Below, one piece after another: positions 1-9,140 of a stretch of DNA of 64,000 nt. The position numbers were made by a program, and so were the translations under genes. Under the pieces are notes generated by a model. It saw only the letters and a list, made by a program, of their open reading frames with translations. It was not told the origin of the DNA and did not search any database. The first letter of the stretch is position 1. Each line of letters opens with the position of its first letter. The stretch is from Candidatus Methylomirabilota bacterium (lineage in GTDB: Bacteria; Methylomirabilota; Methylomirabilia; Rokubacteriales; CSP1-6), in assembly GCA_035315345.1 (NCBI GenBank), contig DATFYA010000014.1, positions 1 to 64,000 of the forward strand. Reading direction: 5' to 3'.

Positions 1-1
1 C

Positions 2-2200
2 GGCCCCGAGGCCGCCGCCGCGATCTGCCGCGCGGCCGGACGATCGCGCGACTACCTCATGGCCGACCACAACTGGATCCCGGCGGCGGTGGCCGATCAG
101 CTGGTCAAGCTGGGCCAGGAGCTGATGCACGAGCCCGACGAGGAGCGGTGGGCCCGCCGGTACGGCGAGTCCTTCATGGACTGGAAGCCCCGTGAGGAGC
201 GCTCCTATCTCGGCACCTACTCCATGGGCATCGGCAATCCGCGGGCGGCCTACGAGCGGGCCGCCACCATCTACGGCCACCAGAGCCGCGGGCTCTACCG
301 GCTCGACATCCTCGAGGTTGGCCGGCACCACGCGGTCTACCACTGGACGCCCCTGCCCGGGCAGGCCATCACGGTCTGGAGGTGCACGTGGGCCAAGGTG
401 CAGTGCGAGCGGTTCCCGACCAACTGGGGCCTGCCCCGGGCGCGGATCGTCGAGAGCTCGTGCGCGGCGAGGGGCGCGGACGCGTGCCGCTGGGACATCC
501 GCTGGACGAATCCGTCCCGCGGACGCCGCTTCTGGGCGCCCTCCCTGGTCGGCGGAGGCGTCGCGGCCCTTCTCGGCGCGGCCGCCACGTCGGCGGGCAG
601 CTGGCCCCTCGTGGCCGCCGCGCCCCTGCCCCTGGTCGCCGGGGTGGCCCTGGGTCAGTCGCTCCGCGAGCGCTATCAGCGACAGCACACCCAGCGCCTG
701 CTGGATCTGCAATCCGAGGAGATCATCTATTCGAACCGCGAGCTGGAGAAGAAGTTCGCGGAGCTGGAGACGCGGATCGAGCAGCTCTCGCTCCTCACCG
801 ACCTCAGCGCCGCGGTGAGCGGCACCCTCGACCCCGAGAAGATCTACGACCAGACCCTGAGCCGGCTCGTCCACCTGATGCGCTACGAGAAGGCCTACCT
901 CTTCGTGGTGGACCGCGAGCGCCAGGTGCTGTGCGGCCACCGGATGGCCGGTCTCGACGCGGGGGCCGTGCCCTTCGCGGGCGTCGACGTGCCGCTCGAC
1001 CCGCAGTTGAGCGCCAGCGCCCGCGCCGTGATCACCGGGCTGCCGGTCCTGGTCAACGACGTGGAGCACACCGACGAGCCGATCCATCTGCCGCTGGTCC
1101 AGGCCCATCAGGTGCGCAGCTTCGTGGCGGTCCCGCTGCGCGTGCGCGAGCAGGTGTTCGGCGCGCTCTCGGTGACCGCCTCCGACGTGGGCCGCTTCGA
1201 CCACGGCGACGTGGAGCTGCTCACCGCGGTGGCCAGCCACGTGGCCCTCGCCATCGACAAGGCCGAGAGCTTCCAGACCATCGAGGACCTGTCCCGCAGC
1301 CTCGAGGACAAGGTGCGCGTGCGCACCGAGCAGCTGCGGAGCACCAACGAGGAGCTGCGCACGGCCTATCGCGATCTGCAGGCCACCCAGCAGCAGCTCA
1401 TCCAGCGGGAGAAGATGGCCTCGGTGGGCCAGCTGGTGGCCGGGGTGGCCCACGAGCTGAACAACCCGATCGGCTTCATCTCCTCGAACGTGACCACGCT
1501 GGAGGATTTCGTGCGCCGCCTGCGCGCGATGCTCGAGGCCTACCAGGACGCCACCCTGCCCGAGGCCGACCGCACCCGGGTGGCCGAGCGGCGGCGCGAG
1601 CTCAAGATCGACTACGCGCTGAAGTATCTCGACGCGATGATCGACGGCATCCGCGACGGGGCCGACCGGACCCGCAAGATCGTGCGTGACCTGCGGGTGT
1701 TCGCGCGCACGCCCGACGACGTGTGGCAGCCGGTCGACCTCAACGAGGAGCTGGAGTCGAGCCTCACGCTCCTGAATCATCTCCTGAAGGACCGCATCAC
1801 GGTGCGGCGGGAGTACGGCGCCCTCGGCGCGGTGGAGTGCGTGCGCTCGCAGATCGACCAGGTCTTCCTCAACGTCCTCGCCAACGCGGCCCAGGCCATT
1901 CACGGGCCCGGCACCATCACCATCGAAACCCGGCGGGAGGGCTCCCGGGCGATCATCCGAATCGCCGACACCGGCCCCGGCATGCCGGCCGAGGCGATCG
2001 GCCGCATCTTCGACCCGTTCTTCACCACCAAGCCGGTCGGCGAAGGCACCGGGCTCGGCCTGTCGATCAGCTACGAGATCGTCACCAAGCACGGTGGCGA
2101 GATCCGCGCCGAGAACCGGCCCGAAGGGGGGGCCGTCTTCACCCTGGAGCTCCCGGTGGCCCGCGCCGCCGCTGACGCCCCGACCGGGGCCGGCGCATGA
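2..2200 (+). CDS. GAF-domain sensor histidine kinase (5' end outside window)
   Basis: Membrane-associated sensor kinase that should autophosphorylate on His and pass phosphate to the receiver proteins encoded next. The frame is open back to base 2 and upstream codons read as ordinary protein, so the ATG at 59 is probably internal and the true start lies before the window. Numbered from that ATG: residues 1-160 hold a sensory region ending in a Cys/Gly-rich segment (ESSCAARGADACRW) like 4-vinyl-reductase-type input domains; about 160-205 two hydrophobic segments; about 240-410 a GAF domain; flanking coiled coils; H-box AHELNNP with His465; then N-box (NVLANAAQAI), DTGPGMP and GEGTGLGLS of the HATPase domain. 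The stop overlaps the next ATG by four bases (ATGA), so the three signalling genes are translationally coupled. Ligand unknown. Confidence 0.9.
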   Translation, partial: GPEAAAAICRAAGRSRDYLMADHNWIPAAVADQLVKLGQELMHEPDEERWARRYGESFMDWKPREERSYLGTYSMGIGNPRAAYERAATIYGHQSRGLYRLDILEVGRHHAVYHWTPLPGQAITVWRCTWAKVQCERFPTNWGLPRARIVESSCAARGADACRWDIRWTNPSRGRRFWAPSLVGGGVAALLGAAATSAGSWPLVAAAPLPLVAGVALGQSLRERYQRQHTQRLLDLQSEEIIYSNRELEKKFAELETRIEQLSLLTDLSAAVSGTLDPEKIYDQTLSRLVHLMRYEKAYLFVVDRERQVLCGHRMAGLDAGAVPFAGVDVPLDPQLSASARAVITGLPVLVNDVEHTDEPIHLPLVQAHQVRSFVAVPLRVREQVFGALSVTASDVGRFDHGDVELLTAVASHVALAIDKAESFQTIEDLSRSLEDKVRVRTEQLRSTNEELRTAYRDLQATQQQLIQREKMASVGQLVAGVAHELNNPIGFISSNVTTLEDFVRRLRAMLEAYQDATLPEADRTRVAERRRELKIDYALKYLDAMIDGIRDGADRTRKIVRDLRVFARTPDDVWQPVDLNEELESSLTLLNHLLKDRITVRREYGALGAVECVRSQIDQVFLNVLANAAQAIHGPGTITIETRREGSRAIIRIADTGPGMPAEAIGRIFDPFFTTKPVGEGTGLGLSISYEIVTKHGGEIRAENRPEGGAVFTLELPVARAAADAPTGAGA

Positions 2201-3363
2201 GCGCGCCCGCCGCGGTGCTCCTCGTGGACGACGAGCCGCGCGTGCTCGACGCCCTCGAGGCGCTCCTCGCCATGGAGCACGAGGTCTTCCGCGCCGACCG
2301 TCCGGAGACCGCGCTGGAGCTGCTGCGGACGAAGGAGGTCGCGGTGGTGGTGAGCGACCAGCGGATGGCCGGCATGACCGGCACCGAGCTGCTCACCCGC
2401 AGCCGCGACGTCGCGCCGGACGTGGTGCGCATCCTCCTCACCGCGTTCACCGACACCGAGGCGCTGATGGACTCGATCAACGCGGCCGGGGTCTACCACT
2501 TCCTGCTGAAGCCCTGGGATCCGCACGAGCTGCGGCACGTGGTGGCCCGCGCGGTCGAGCACTATCGCCTGTGTCGCGAGCGCGCCCAGCTGGTGGCGGA
2601 CCTCGGGGCGAAGAACGCCGAGCTCGAGCAGACCCTCGAGCACCTCCGGGGGGCCCAGGACGACCTGGTCCGCGAGGCGTCGGTGCGCGCGCACCTGCAG
2701 CGTTACGTGTCGCCCCAGCTGGCGGACCTCGCCATCGCCGATCCGGGGATGCTCGAGCTGCCGGGCGACTGGCGCGACGCCACCGTGCTCTTCGCCGACA
2801 TCCGCGGCTTCACGCGTCTCATCGAGTCGAACCCGGCGCCGGTGGTGATCCAGCTCCTCGACGAATACTTCACCGAGATGATCGAGGTGATCTTCCGCCA
2901 CCACGGCACGGTGGAGCAGCTGGTCGGCGACGAGATCGTGGCCCTCTTCGGCGTGCCCGAGCCGGGGCCCGACGTGGCCGTGCGTGCGGTGCGGGCCGCC
3001 TTCGACATGGTGGCCGCGGTGCGCGACCTGGCCGCGCGATGGGCCGCCGAGGGCCGGCCCACCTTCGACATCGGGATCGGGATCAGCTCCGGCCGGGTGA
3101 TGGCCGGGACCATCGGCTCGGACCGCCGGCGGGAGCTGATCGTGGTGGGACGGGCGATGATCGCGGCGTCCCGGATCCAGCGGATGACCCGGCTCTTCGA
3201 CGCGCATATCATCCTCGGCGAAGACACGTTCCTCGGGGTTCGCGATGTCGTAGAATGCCGCGAGCTCGGCCGGCTCCGGCTCAAGGGCATCCGGCCGCGC
3301 CAGACGCTCTACGAGGTCTGCGGGGTCCGCGAGCCGGTGACGACGACTCTGGCCTCGACGTGA
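2197..3363 (+). CDS. Response regulator with class III nucleotidyl cyclase-like domain
   Basis: A receiver domain (residues 1-125; VDDEPRV acidic pocket, phospho-acceptor Asp54 in VSDQRMAGM, Lys in KPWD) is joined by a coiled coil to a class III adenylate/guanylate cyclase-like domain (about 180-370). Both metal Asp are present (Asp201 in LFADIRGFT, Asp245 in VGDEIVALFG). However, the usual substrate-binding Lys is Gln241, the substrate-specifying Asp/Thr position is Ile315, and the transition-state Asn is Ile322; only Arg326 is kept. The domain may therefore be inactive or act as a nucleotide sensor. The receiver resembles those of HupR/HoxA-type regulators. Overlaps neighbours on both sides (ATGA and TGATG), so it is made with the kinase and the sigma-54 activator. 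Confidence 0.88.
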   Translation: MSAPAAVLLVDDEPRVLDALEALLAMEHEVFRADRPETALELLRTKEVAVVVSDQRMAGMTGTELLTRSRDVAPDVVRILLTAFTDTEALMDSINAAGVYHFLLKPWDPHELRHVVARAVEHYRLCRERAQLVADLGAKNAELEQTLEHLRGAQDDLVREASVRAHLQRYVSPQLADLAIADPGMLELPGDWRDATVLFADIRGFTRLIESNPAPVVIQLLDEYFTEMIEVIFRHHGTVEQLVGDEIVALFGVPEPGPDVAVRAVRAAFDMVAAVRDLAARWAAEGRPTFDIGIGISSGRVMAGTIGSDRRRELIVVGRAMIAASRIQRMTRLFDAHIILGEDTFLGVRDVVECRELGRLRLKGIRPRQTLYEVCGVREPVTTTLAST

Positions 3364-4778
3364 TGACCCGCCCGCCCGGAGGTCCGGTGGACGAGACGAC
3401 GATCCTGATCGTGGACGATGAGCCGCGCGTGCTCGACGCGCTGGAGGCGATCCTCGCCGCCGAGTTCCGCGTGCTGCGGGCCGGCCACGGCGAGGAGGCG
3501 CTGGCCCGGCTCGCCGCCGAGCCGGACGTCGCGGTCATCGTGACCGACCACCGGATGCCCGGCATGACCGGCGTCGAGCTGCTGCGCCGCAGCCAGGAGC
3601 TGACCCCGGACGCGATCCGCATCGTGCTGACCGCCTACACCGACGTCGACAACCTCATGGAGGCGATCAACACCGGGCGCATCTACCACTTCGTGCCCAA
3701 GCCGTGGGATCCCAACGAGCTGCTGCTGGTGGTGCGCCGGGCCGCCGAGCGCTGGGGCCTCGCCCGGGAGAACGTGCGGCTCCGCGACGAGCTGGAGGTG
3801 GCCTACAACGCGCTCCGGCGCGACGCGGCGGCCGGCCGCGACAAGCCCGCGTCGTTCGACGCGCTGGTGGGCGCCGACACCGGGCTGCGAGTCGCGGTGG
3901 ATCTCGCTCGAAAAGTTCTCGACGGCGACACCACCGTGCTGCTGCTCGGCGAGACCGGCACCGGCAAGGAGCTGTTCGCGCACCTCATCCACGCCAACGG
4001 CCCCCGCCGGGTGAAGCCGTTCGTGGCCCAGAGCTGCGGCGCGCTGCCCGACTCGCTGCTGGAATCCGAGCTGTTCGGCCACACCCGCGGCGCGTTCACC
4101 GGCGCGGTCGGCGAGCGCAAGGGCCTCTTCGAGGAAGCCGACGGCGGCACCATCTTCCTCGACGAGGTCGGCGAGACCTCGCCCGCGATGCAGCTGCGGC
4201 TCCTGCGCGTGCTGCAAGAGGGGGAGCTGCGCCGGGTCGGCGGCGGTGCGACCCGGCGCGTGGACATCCGCGTGATTGCGGCCACCAACGCCGACCTGGA
4301 GGCCGACGTGGCCGCCGGCCGGTTCCGCCGGGACCTCTACTACCGGCTCAATGTCTTCCCCATCCGCCTGCCGCCATTGCGCGAGCGGACCGGCGACATT
4401 TCCGCGCTCGCCGATCATTTCCTCCGCCAGGCGTGCCGGCGTGCGCGGCGCGCGGTGCCCGCGGTGGGCGCCGACGCGCTCCAGCTCCTGCAGACCTACC
4501 CGTGGCCCGGCAACGTGCGCGAGATGGAGAACGAGCTGGAGCGCGCGGTGGCGTTGGCCGACACCGGGCGTCCGTTGGGTCCCGTCCATCTCTCGGAGCG
4601 CATCGCGGCCGGCGCGGGCGCCGTCGCCACCGTCCGAACGCTCAACGAGGCGGTGGAAGCCCTCAAGCGTCGGATGATCGAGGATGCGCTCCACGAGTGC
4701 GGCTCGAAGACCCGCGCCGCCGAGCGCCTGGGCCTCACCCGCCAGAGCCTGCAGCAGATGCTCCGCCGCCGCCAGTAA
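3363..4778 (+). CDS. Sigma-54-dependent response regulator (NtrC/HupR type)
   Basis: A 471-residue enhancer-binding activator. Residues 1-130 form a receiver domain (IVDDEPRV, phospho-acceptor Asp62 in VTDHRMPGM, KPWD). Residues about 165-400 form the AAA+ domain with Walker A GETGTGKE (196-203), the sigma-54 contact loop GAFTGA (243-248, intact), Walker B GGTIFLDEVGE and arginine-finger region FRRDLYYRLNVFP. The C-terminus (about 430-471) is a Fis-type helix-turn-helix (TRAAERLGLTRQSLQQML). The ATG at 3363 overlaps the previous stop (TGATG) and begins just before the receiver, so it is preferred over any upstream start. Target genes are unknown; the intact GAFTGA loop means it should activate sigma-54 promoters. 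The receiver is closely similar to that of the preceding gene, suggesting duplication. Confidence 0.93.
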   Translation: MTRPPGGPVDETTILIVDDEPRVLDALEAILAAEFRVLRAGHGEEALARLAAEPDVAVIVTDHRMPGMTGVELLRRSQELTPDAIRIVLTAYTDVDNLMEAINTGRIYHFVPKPWDPNELLLVVRRAAERWGLARENVRLRDELEVAYNALRRDAAAGRDKPASFDALVGADTGLRVAVDLARKVLDGDTTVLLLGETGTGKELFAHLIHANGPRRVKPFVAQSCGALPDSLLESELFGHTRGAFTGAVGERKGLFEEADGGTIFLDEVGETSPAMQLRLLRVLQEGELRRVGGGATRRVDIRVIAATNADLEADVAAGRFRRDLYYRLNVFPIRLPPLRERTGDISALADHFLRQACRRARRAVPAVGADALQLLQTYPWPGNVREMENELERAVALADTGRPLGPVHLSERIAAGAGAVATVRTLNEAVEALKRRMIEDALHECGSKTRAAERLGLTRQSLQQMLRRRQ

Positions 4779-4792
4779 TCCGGTGTCAGTCC

Positions 4793-4880
4793 GGGGTCAG
4801 GTCTTGCATTACGACATTTTCGTGGCGCGCGACGATGTCGCCTCGAGTGGCGAAAATGTCGTAATGCAAGACCTGACCCC
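4793..4880. repeat. Palindromic repeat copy 1 (88 bp), convergent spacer
   Basis: Two perfectly complementary 30-nt arms (4793-4822 and 4851-4880) separated by 28 nt. The arm begins GGGGTCAGGTCTTGCATTAC and continues ACGACATTTTCG. It sits 14 bp after the stop of the plus-strand activator and 3 bp before the stop of the minus-strand GH28 gene. Related copies are at 29182-29266 and 54556-54641. It is likely a non-autonomous REP/MITE-like element and could also serve as a bidirectional terminator; both roles are inference. Confidence 0.92.
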
Positions 4881-4883
4881 GAT

Positions 4884-6533
4884 CTAATCGATCGCGAGGG
4901 TTTGCCCGCGCGGGCTACGTGGCGCCAGGGGCCCCGGCATCACGTTTCCCTCCAGCCGCAAGGCGGTCTCCACGACCGATCCATCCACCATCGCAATCTG
5001 GTCCACGTGGCTGAAATCGTTCCCCACCAGGCTCACCCGAGCCGTGTCCGAGCCGCTGAGCCGCAGCACCGCTCTGGTTCCCGGGCTCGCGCGAAGGCCG
5101 CTGACCTGACAATCCTGCACCGAGCGCAGCCAGATCAACGGCTGTCCTTCTGCGGGTGGCGTCGCCCGGAAGGCCCCCACGCGCGCCCGAGCGACGTCGT
5201 CCAGTACCACCGCGGGACGCGCATCTGGCCGATCCGCGTCCAGCTCGACACGGTCACACCGGAGGCCCCGTACGTGGCGGCAGTAGAGGCCGTACGCCGG
5301 CAGATCGTGGAACATGTAGGCGTCCGGATATCGCTGCTCCAGCTCCGGCACGCTCCGAGAAGCGACGTCGGCGCTCGCCCCACCCCGGACGGTGATCCGA
5401 ATGCTCTGGAGCCGGATCTCGGAGACCGGATGGTCGGGTATGCCGGTGATCGACGACGCGGTCATGGCGCCGACGGCCACGACGTTCGAGATGGACACGT
5501 TCTGGAGAGTACCCGCCAGGCGTCGTTCCTGTCCCCGGCCCCGGTTGCCCAGGCGAACGAAGATGGGCGCCCGAACATTGGTCATTCGAAGATCCGACAC
5601 GACGACGCGCTCCAGCTTCCCCCCGTCGACCATCTCGAGCGAGACGCCGGAGCTCAGGTCGCCCTTCCACGCGTGGGACCGGCCGACGATCGTGCAATGG
5701 CTGAAGACGATATTCCTGAAGTGGCCGGCCGATTCGGTGCCGAGCTTGAGGCCGTTGTGAATGGTGCTGAGATGGCAGTTGGTCACCCTCACGTCTTGCG
5801 TGGTGCCGCGAGTGCCCAGGGCGAAGCTGGCCTTGAGAACGATCGCGTCGTCCCGAGACTCGATGTGACAGTCACTGATCCGCACATTGCGGGAGCAATC
5901 GGGATCGATTCCGTCGGAGTACCCATTCAGAATGGTGACACCTCGGATGTCCACGCCATCGCAGCCGAGGAGACTGATGTTGTAGTTCGGCGCATTGACG
6001 ATGGTCAGCTCACGAATCTGGGTGGTTCGACAGCGTTTCAACGCGATCGGCTTGGGCCCTCCGCGGCTCGTCCGGTTCCCGTCGATGCGTCCTGGCCCGA
6101 GAATGCGGAGGCCAACCAGGTCGCGCCCCTGGAGAAGGGCAAAGCGGAAGTCCCGGGTTTCCGCGTCCGAATGGGAGTCATAGCCGAGGCGCTCGACCGG
6201 ATCGAAATCGGCTTCCTCCTTGCTGGCGATCAGGACCGAGCCCGCGCTCAGGCGCACGGTGATGTGGCTACGCAGATGGAGCGAGCCCGACAGGTACTCG
6301 CCGGGAGGAAAGAGCACGGTGCCGCCCGTCTGTCGGGCAGAGTCGATGGCGGCCTGGATCGCCCGCGTGTCGAGCGTGCGACCGTCGCCCCTCGCTCCAT
6401 GATCGCGGACGTTGAACTCGCCACCGGCGCCGGCGGCCCATGCGGGTCGGGGGGAAAGCAGCCACGGCGCGGCCAGCCCGATGGAGCGACACAAGAACAC
6501 CCGTCGCGATGGATTCATCGGCATCGCGTGCAT
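4884..6533 (-). CDS. Glycoside hydrolase family 28-like (polygalacturonase-type) beta-helix protein
   Basis: About 549 residues. An N-terminal Tat-type signal (SRRVFLCRSIGLAAPWLL, cleavage near AWAAG) sends it across the inner membrane. The mature part starts with the pectate-lyase/GH28 opening (FNVRDHGARGDGRTLDTRAI) and continues as a right-handed parallel beta-helix. GH28-like active-site segments are visible: DGIDPD in place of the family NTD, SRDDAIVLK carrying the Asp pair, and HNGLKLGTES near the usual GHG/RIK region. This supports hydrolysis of uronic-acid or related polysaccharides, but the altered motifs leave the substrate open. Start codons at 6533, 6524 and 6518 are all possible. 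Last gene of a minus-strand operon with the two lipoproteins upstream. Confidence 0.82.
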   Translation of the reverse strand: MHAMPMNPSRRVFLCRSIGLAAPWLLSPRPAWAAGAGGEFNVRDHGARGDGRTLDTRAIQAAIDSARQTGGTVLFPPGEYLSGSLHLRSHITVRLSAGSVLIASKEEADFDPVERLGYDSHSDAETRDFRFALLQGRDLVGLRILGPGRIDGNRTSRGGPKPIALKRCRTTQIRELTIVNAPNYNISLLGCDGVDIRGVTILNGYSDGIDPDCSRNVRISDCHIESRDDAIVLKASFALGTRGTTQDVRVTNCHLSTIHNGLKLGTESAGHFRNIVFSHCTIVGRSHAWKGDLSSGVSLEMVDGGKLERVVVSDLRMTNVRAPIFVRLGNRGRGQERRLAGTLQNVSISNVVAVGAMTASSITGIPDHPVSEIRLQSIRITVRGGASADVASRSVPELEQRYPDAYMFHDLPAYGLYCRHVRGLRCDRVELDADRPDARPAVVLDDVARARVGAFRATPPAEGQPLIWLRSVQDCQVSGLRASPGTRAVLRLSGSDTARVSLVGNDFSHVDQIAMVDGSVVETALRLEGNVMPGPLAPRSPRGQTLAID

Positions 6534-6550
6534 CCGTGATCGCTCGCCGC

Positions 6551-7162
6551 TCAGGCCGCCGGCCTGGCCGGCGACGGGCGGGATCCGCCGAGGGCCGCGA
6601 CGAGGTCCGGATCGGTGGCCAGGTCGTGCATGGCGCGGGCGAGCGCGGTGTCGAGGACCTCGCGCCACTGGCTCTCGTCGGGCTTGTCGACCTGCCGTCT
6701 CCTGACGCCGGCGTATCGCCGGGTCAGGAGCGTATCGCCCGTACGTCCATCGGCGACGGTCAACGCGATGACGACCCTCCCGACATACTGCACGCTCGCG
6801 TATCCTTCGACCGCGTCGAGCGAGAACACCTCGACGGCCGGCCTCACCACGACGTCCGGCCGGTCGGACACGAGGAGATGACCGTTCTTGCTCATCTCGA
6901 TGCCGAGCGCCTCGTGCACGATGTCGGCGACCGAGCGGCTCGTGACGATCTCGCCTTTGCCACCGGGCTCGATGCCGACCCGCGCGGTCTCCAGGCGGCG
7001 ATCGTCGACGTTGCCGATCTGGACCCGACGAGGTGCAACCGACGCGAGCAGGGCCCGGTTCACGCCCTGCTCCGGATAGCGGACATCGAGCGCCGTGGTC
7101 CCGCACCCGTTGACCGTCAAGGCCAAGACGAGCGTGATCGGAGCCAGGCTCCGCGAGCTCAC
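6551..7162 (-). CDS. YajG-like lipoprotein
   Basis: A 203-residue protein with a short signal sequence ending at a probable lipobox cysteine (LALTVNGCG), so it is likely anchored to the membrane as a lipoprotein. The body (VQIGNVDDRR, later VVIALTVADGRTGDTLLTRRY) has the pattern of YajG-type lipoproteins and related LPS- or envelope-associated proteins of unknown biochemical role. The start ATG overlaps the stop of the upstream lipoprotein gene by four bases, and the GH28 gene follows 17 bp downstream, so the three form an operon. Function not established; the family call rests on overall pattern only. Confidence 0.6.
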   Translation of the reverse strand: MSSRSLAPITLVLALTVNGCGTTALDVRYPEQGVNRALLASVAPRRVQIGNVDDRRLETARVGIEPGGKGEIVTSRSVADIVHEALGIEMSKNGHLLVSDRPDVVVRPAVEVFSLDAVEGYASVQYVGRVVIALTVADGRTGDTLLTRRYAGVRRRQVDKPDESQWREVLDTALARAMHDLATDPDLVAALGGSRPSPARPAA

Positions 7163-7911
7163 CGGCCCGCGCTCCGCGCGTACATCAGCTCGCTGGCCAG
7201 GCGCTGACCCGCCCGCTCCAGGACGTCGACCACCTCCTGCCGGGCAAAGTCGTGGTCCTTCATGAAGCTATCGCCCGGAAACTGTTCCGGGGCGGTCACG
7301 TCCTCGTTTCCTTCCCACAGGACAACCCCGGTTCCGGGAATCATCAGGTACCCCCGCACGTCCGCGAAGCTCGCGAGCAGATCCGGATCGCCTTCGTGGA
7401 CCCGCACGAGTCCCCATGCCGGCACCATGACGCGCACGATCGGGTCAGCCCGCCGCTCTTCGGCGGTCGGCTCCCTCTCGAGCGTCCGTACCTCATCGAA
7501 CCAGCCACTCGCCCGAAGTTTCTGGGCCATCGCGGCGGCCACGATCGCCCGAGGCGCGATGTCGTCGACGCGGCGGGAGATGGTGGCCGTCTGGTCGAGC
7601 TCGAGCGCCCAGTTGATTCCCCTGTGGAGGAGCTTCGCGAGGGGACGCATCCAGGCCTGGGTCGGATACCAGGCCAGGATCTCGTCGAAGGTTCGCCCGG
7701 GCTCGGCATGGTGACCGACGATGGAGAACGAGCTCTCGCCCGAGGCGATGATGGCGAGGCGGCGGACGTCGTCGAAGGGGTGAGCGGTAGGACGCGGGGC
7801 CGGCGCCGAGGCGCATCCCCAGAAACACAGCAAGACGATGGCGAGCACGCCGGAACCACCCCGTCTCAAGACGCCCGGTCTCAGTTTCATGAGCGCCACG
7901 AGTGCACGCAT
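7159..7911 (-). CDS. Putative lipoprotein, function unknown
   Basis: A 250-residue protein whose N-terminus (VLRRGGSGVLAIVLLCFWGCASAP) is a basic, hydrophobic signal followed by a lipobox-like Cys. A second ATG at 7890 would give a tighter signal peptide. The remainder is soluble, rich in charged residues, with a conserved-looking C-terminal part (GVVLWEGNEDVTAP). I do not recognise a family. It is first in a minus-strand operon with the YajG-like lipoprotein and the GH28 enzyme, so an envelope or polysaccharide-related job is plausible. Confidence 0.6.
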   Translation of the reverse strand: MRALVALMKLRPGVLRRGGSGVLAIVLLCFWGCASAPAPRPTAHPFDDVRRLAIIASGESSFSIVGHHAEPGRTFDEILAWYPTQAWMRPLAKLLHRGINWALELDQTATISRRVDDIAPRAIVAAAMAQKLRASGWFDEVRTLEREPTAEERRADPIVRVMVPAWGLVRVHEGDPDLLASFADVRGYLMIPGTGVVLWEGNEDVTAPEQFPGDSFMKDHDFARQEVVDVLERAGQRLASELMYARSAGR

Positions 7912-8081
7912 CGTGCCCAGCCGCGATCCGCAATTTTCGCCACTCGGGTCGGATTGGAGGCATTCGGCGAGCACCGTCATAACCGAGACGGAACGAACAA
8001 CCCGGTAACCCCGAGAGGTCGGTCCGGCGGGGCGACCGCATCGCGCCCGCCGCGGCCCCCGGCCACGAAGCTCTTCCTGAC

Positions 8082-8975
8082 CTACGCCTTCTCCACCGCA
8101 GGCCGGATCGTGCCGGTGATCAGTTCGAGCAGTTCGAGCATGCGGGGCAGGTCGTCGCGGCGGAAGTCGATCGCGACGTGGCTCACGCCGAGGCGCCGGT
8201 AGCCGGCCAGCTCGTCGATCGCCCGCTGCGGGCCGCCCGCGAGCAGCGTGTCGGGCAAGCTGTAGCGCACCGAGATGGCGATGGTCTTCATGTCGCGGCC
8301 GTGTCGGTCGGCCACCGCGCGCAGCCGCTCCAGGGCCGCGGCGAGCTGGGCCGGATCCTTGGACGTCGCGTGCCAGCCGTCGCCCAGCGTGACCACGCGA
8401 CGGAACGCGCCCGGACTGTCGCCGCCGACCCAGATCGGCGGATGCGGCTTTTGCACCGGCTTGGGCGCGAAGCCGAGATCGTGGAACCGGAAGAACTCGC
8501 CGTCCAGGCGCGGGTTGTCCTCGGTCCAGAGCGCCTTGAACGCCCGGAGGATCTCGTCGCCGTGGCGGCCGCGCGCGTGGAAGGGTACGCCCAGGATCTC
8601 CAGCTCCTCCTTCCACCAGCCGACCCCGACACCGCAGATCAGCCGGCCGCCGGAGAGCGCGTCGATGCTCGTGAGCATCTTGGCCATCACCACCGGATGG
8701 CGATGCCCGAGGATGAACACCGACGCGCCGAGCCGCGCGCGGCTGGTGCACACCGCGGCTGCCGCGAGCACGGTGACCGGCTCCAGGTACGGCTTGTCGG
8801 GCGGATGCGGGAAGCGGCCGCCCGGATAGCTCCCGGTGGCGGTGCGCGGGAAGATCACGTGGTCGCTCACCCACAGCGAGGCGACGTCACGACGCTCGGC
8901 CTCGCGGCAGAAGCGCACGAGCGCCTCGCCGGTGGCGAGCGGCCCCTGGTTGGGAAGATGGCAACCGATATCCAT
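8082..8975 (-). CDS. LLM-class F420-dependent oxidoreductase
   Basis: A 297-residue TIM-barrel flavin/F420 oxidoreductase of the bacterial luciferase-like superfamily. Diagnostic stretches: SLWVSDHVIFP, the IDALSGGRLICGVGVGWW signature, and the PHPPIWVGGDSPGAFRR phosphate-binding segment. The family moves hydride between F420 or FMN and small organic substrates; the substrate is unknown. An AGGAGG ribosome site (complement at 8984-8989) lies about 8 bases before the ATG at 8975, fixing the start. Divergent from the VOC/SDR pair at 9141, with which it may share a control region. The stop at 8082 is separated from the lipoprotein operon by 170 bp in which nothing else is recognisable. Confidence 0.9.
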   Translation of the reverse strand: MDIGCHLPNQGPLATGEALVRFCREAERRDVASLWVSDHVIFPRTATGSYPGGRFPHPPDKPYLEPVTVLAAAAVCTSRARLGASVFILGHRHPVVMAKMLTSIDALSGGRLICGVGVGWWKEELEILGVPFHARGRHGDEILRAFKALWTEDNPRLDGEFFRFHDLGFAPKPVQKPHPPIWVGGDSPGAFRRVVTLGDGWHATSKDPAQLAAALERLRAVADRHGRDMKTIAISVRYSLPDTLLAGGPQRAIDELAGYRRLGVSHVAIDFRRDDLPRMLELLELITGTIRPAVEKA

Positions 8976-9004
8976 GGAGCGCGCCTCCTGACACGGGCCG
9001 GTCC

Positions 9005-9033
9005 TTGAACCGGCGCGCGGGTGAGAATATCCT
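9005..9033 (+). promoter_or_regulatory. Candidate sigma-70 promoter for VOC/SDR genes
   Basis: TTGAAC at 9005-9010, 17 bp, then TATCCT at 9028-9033, each 4 of 6 to consensus. Just downstream an 11-bp direct repeat (CGCGGCTTCGA) occurs at 9038-9048 and 9056-9066, 18 bp apart, which could be an operator. Spacing to the ATG at 9141 is about 107 bp. Confidence 0.4.
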
Positions 9034-9140
9034 CTAACGCGGCTTCGATAGTGAGCGCGGCTTCGACCACCGCGCGCGGCCGACCGTGCGGCCGCGATGC
9101 CGACGCGCACCGACGATACCTCAGCCGAAAGGACACCACC

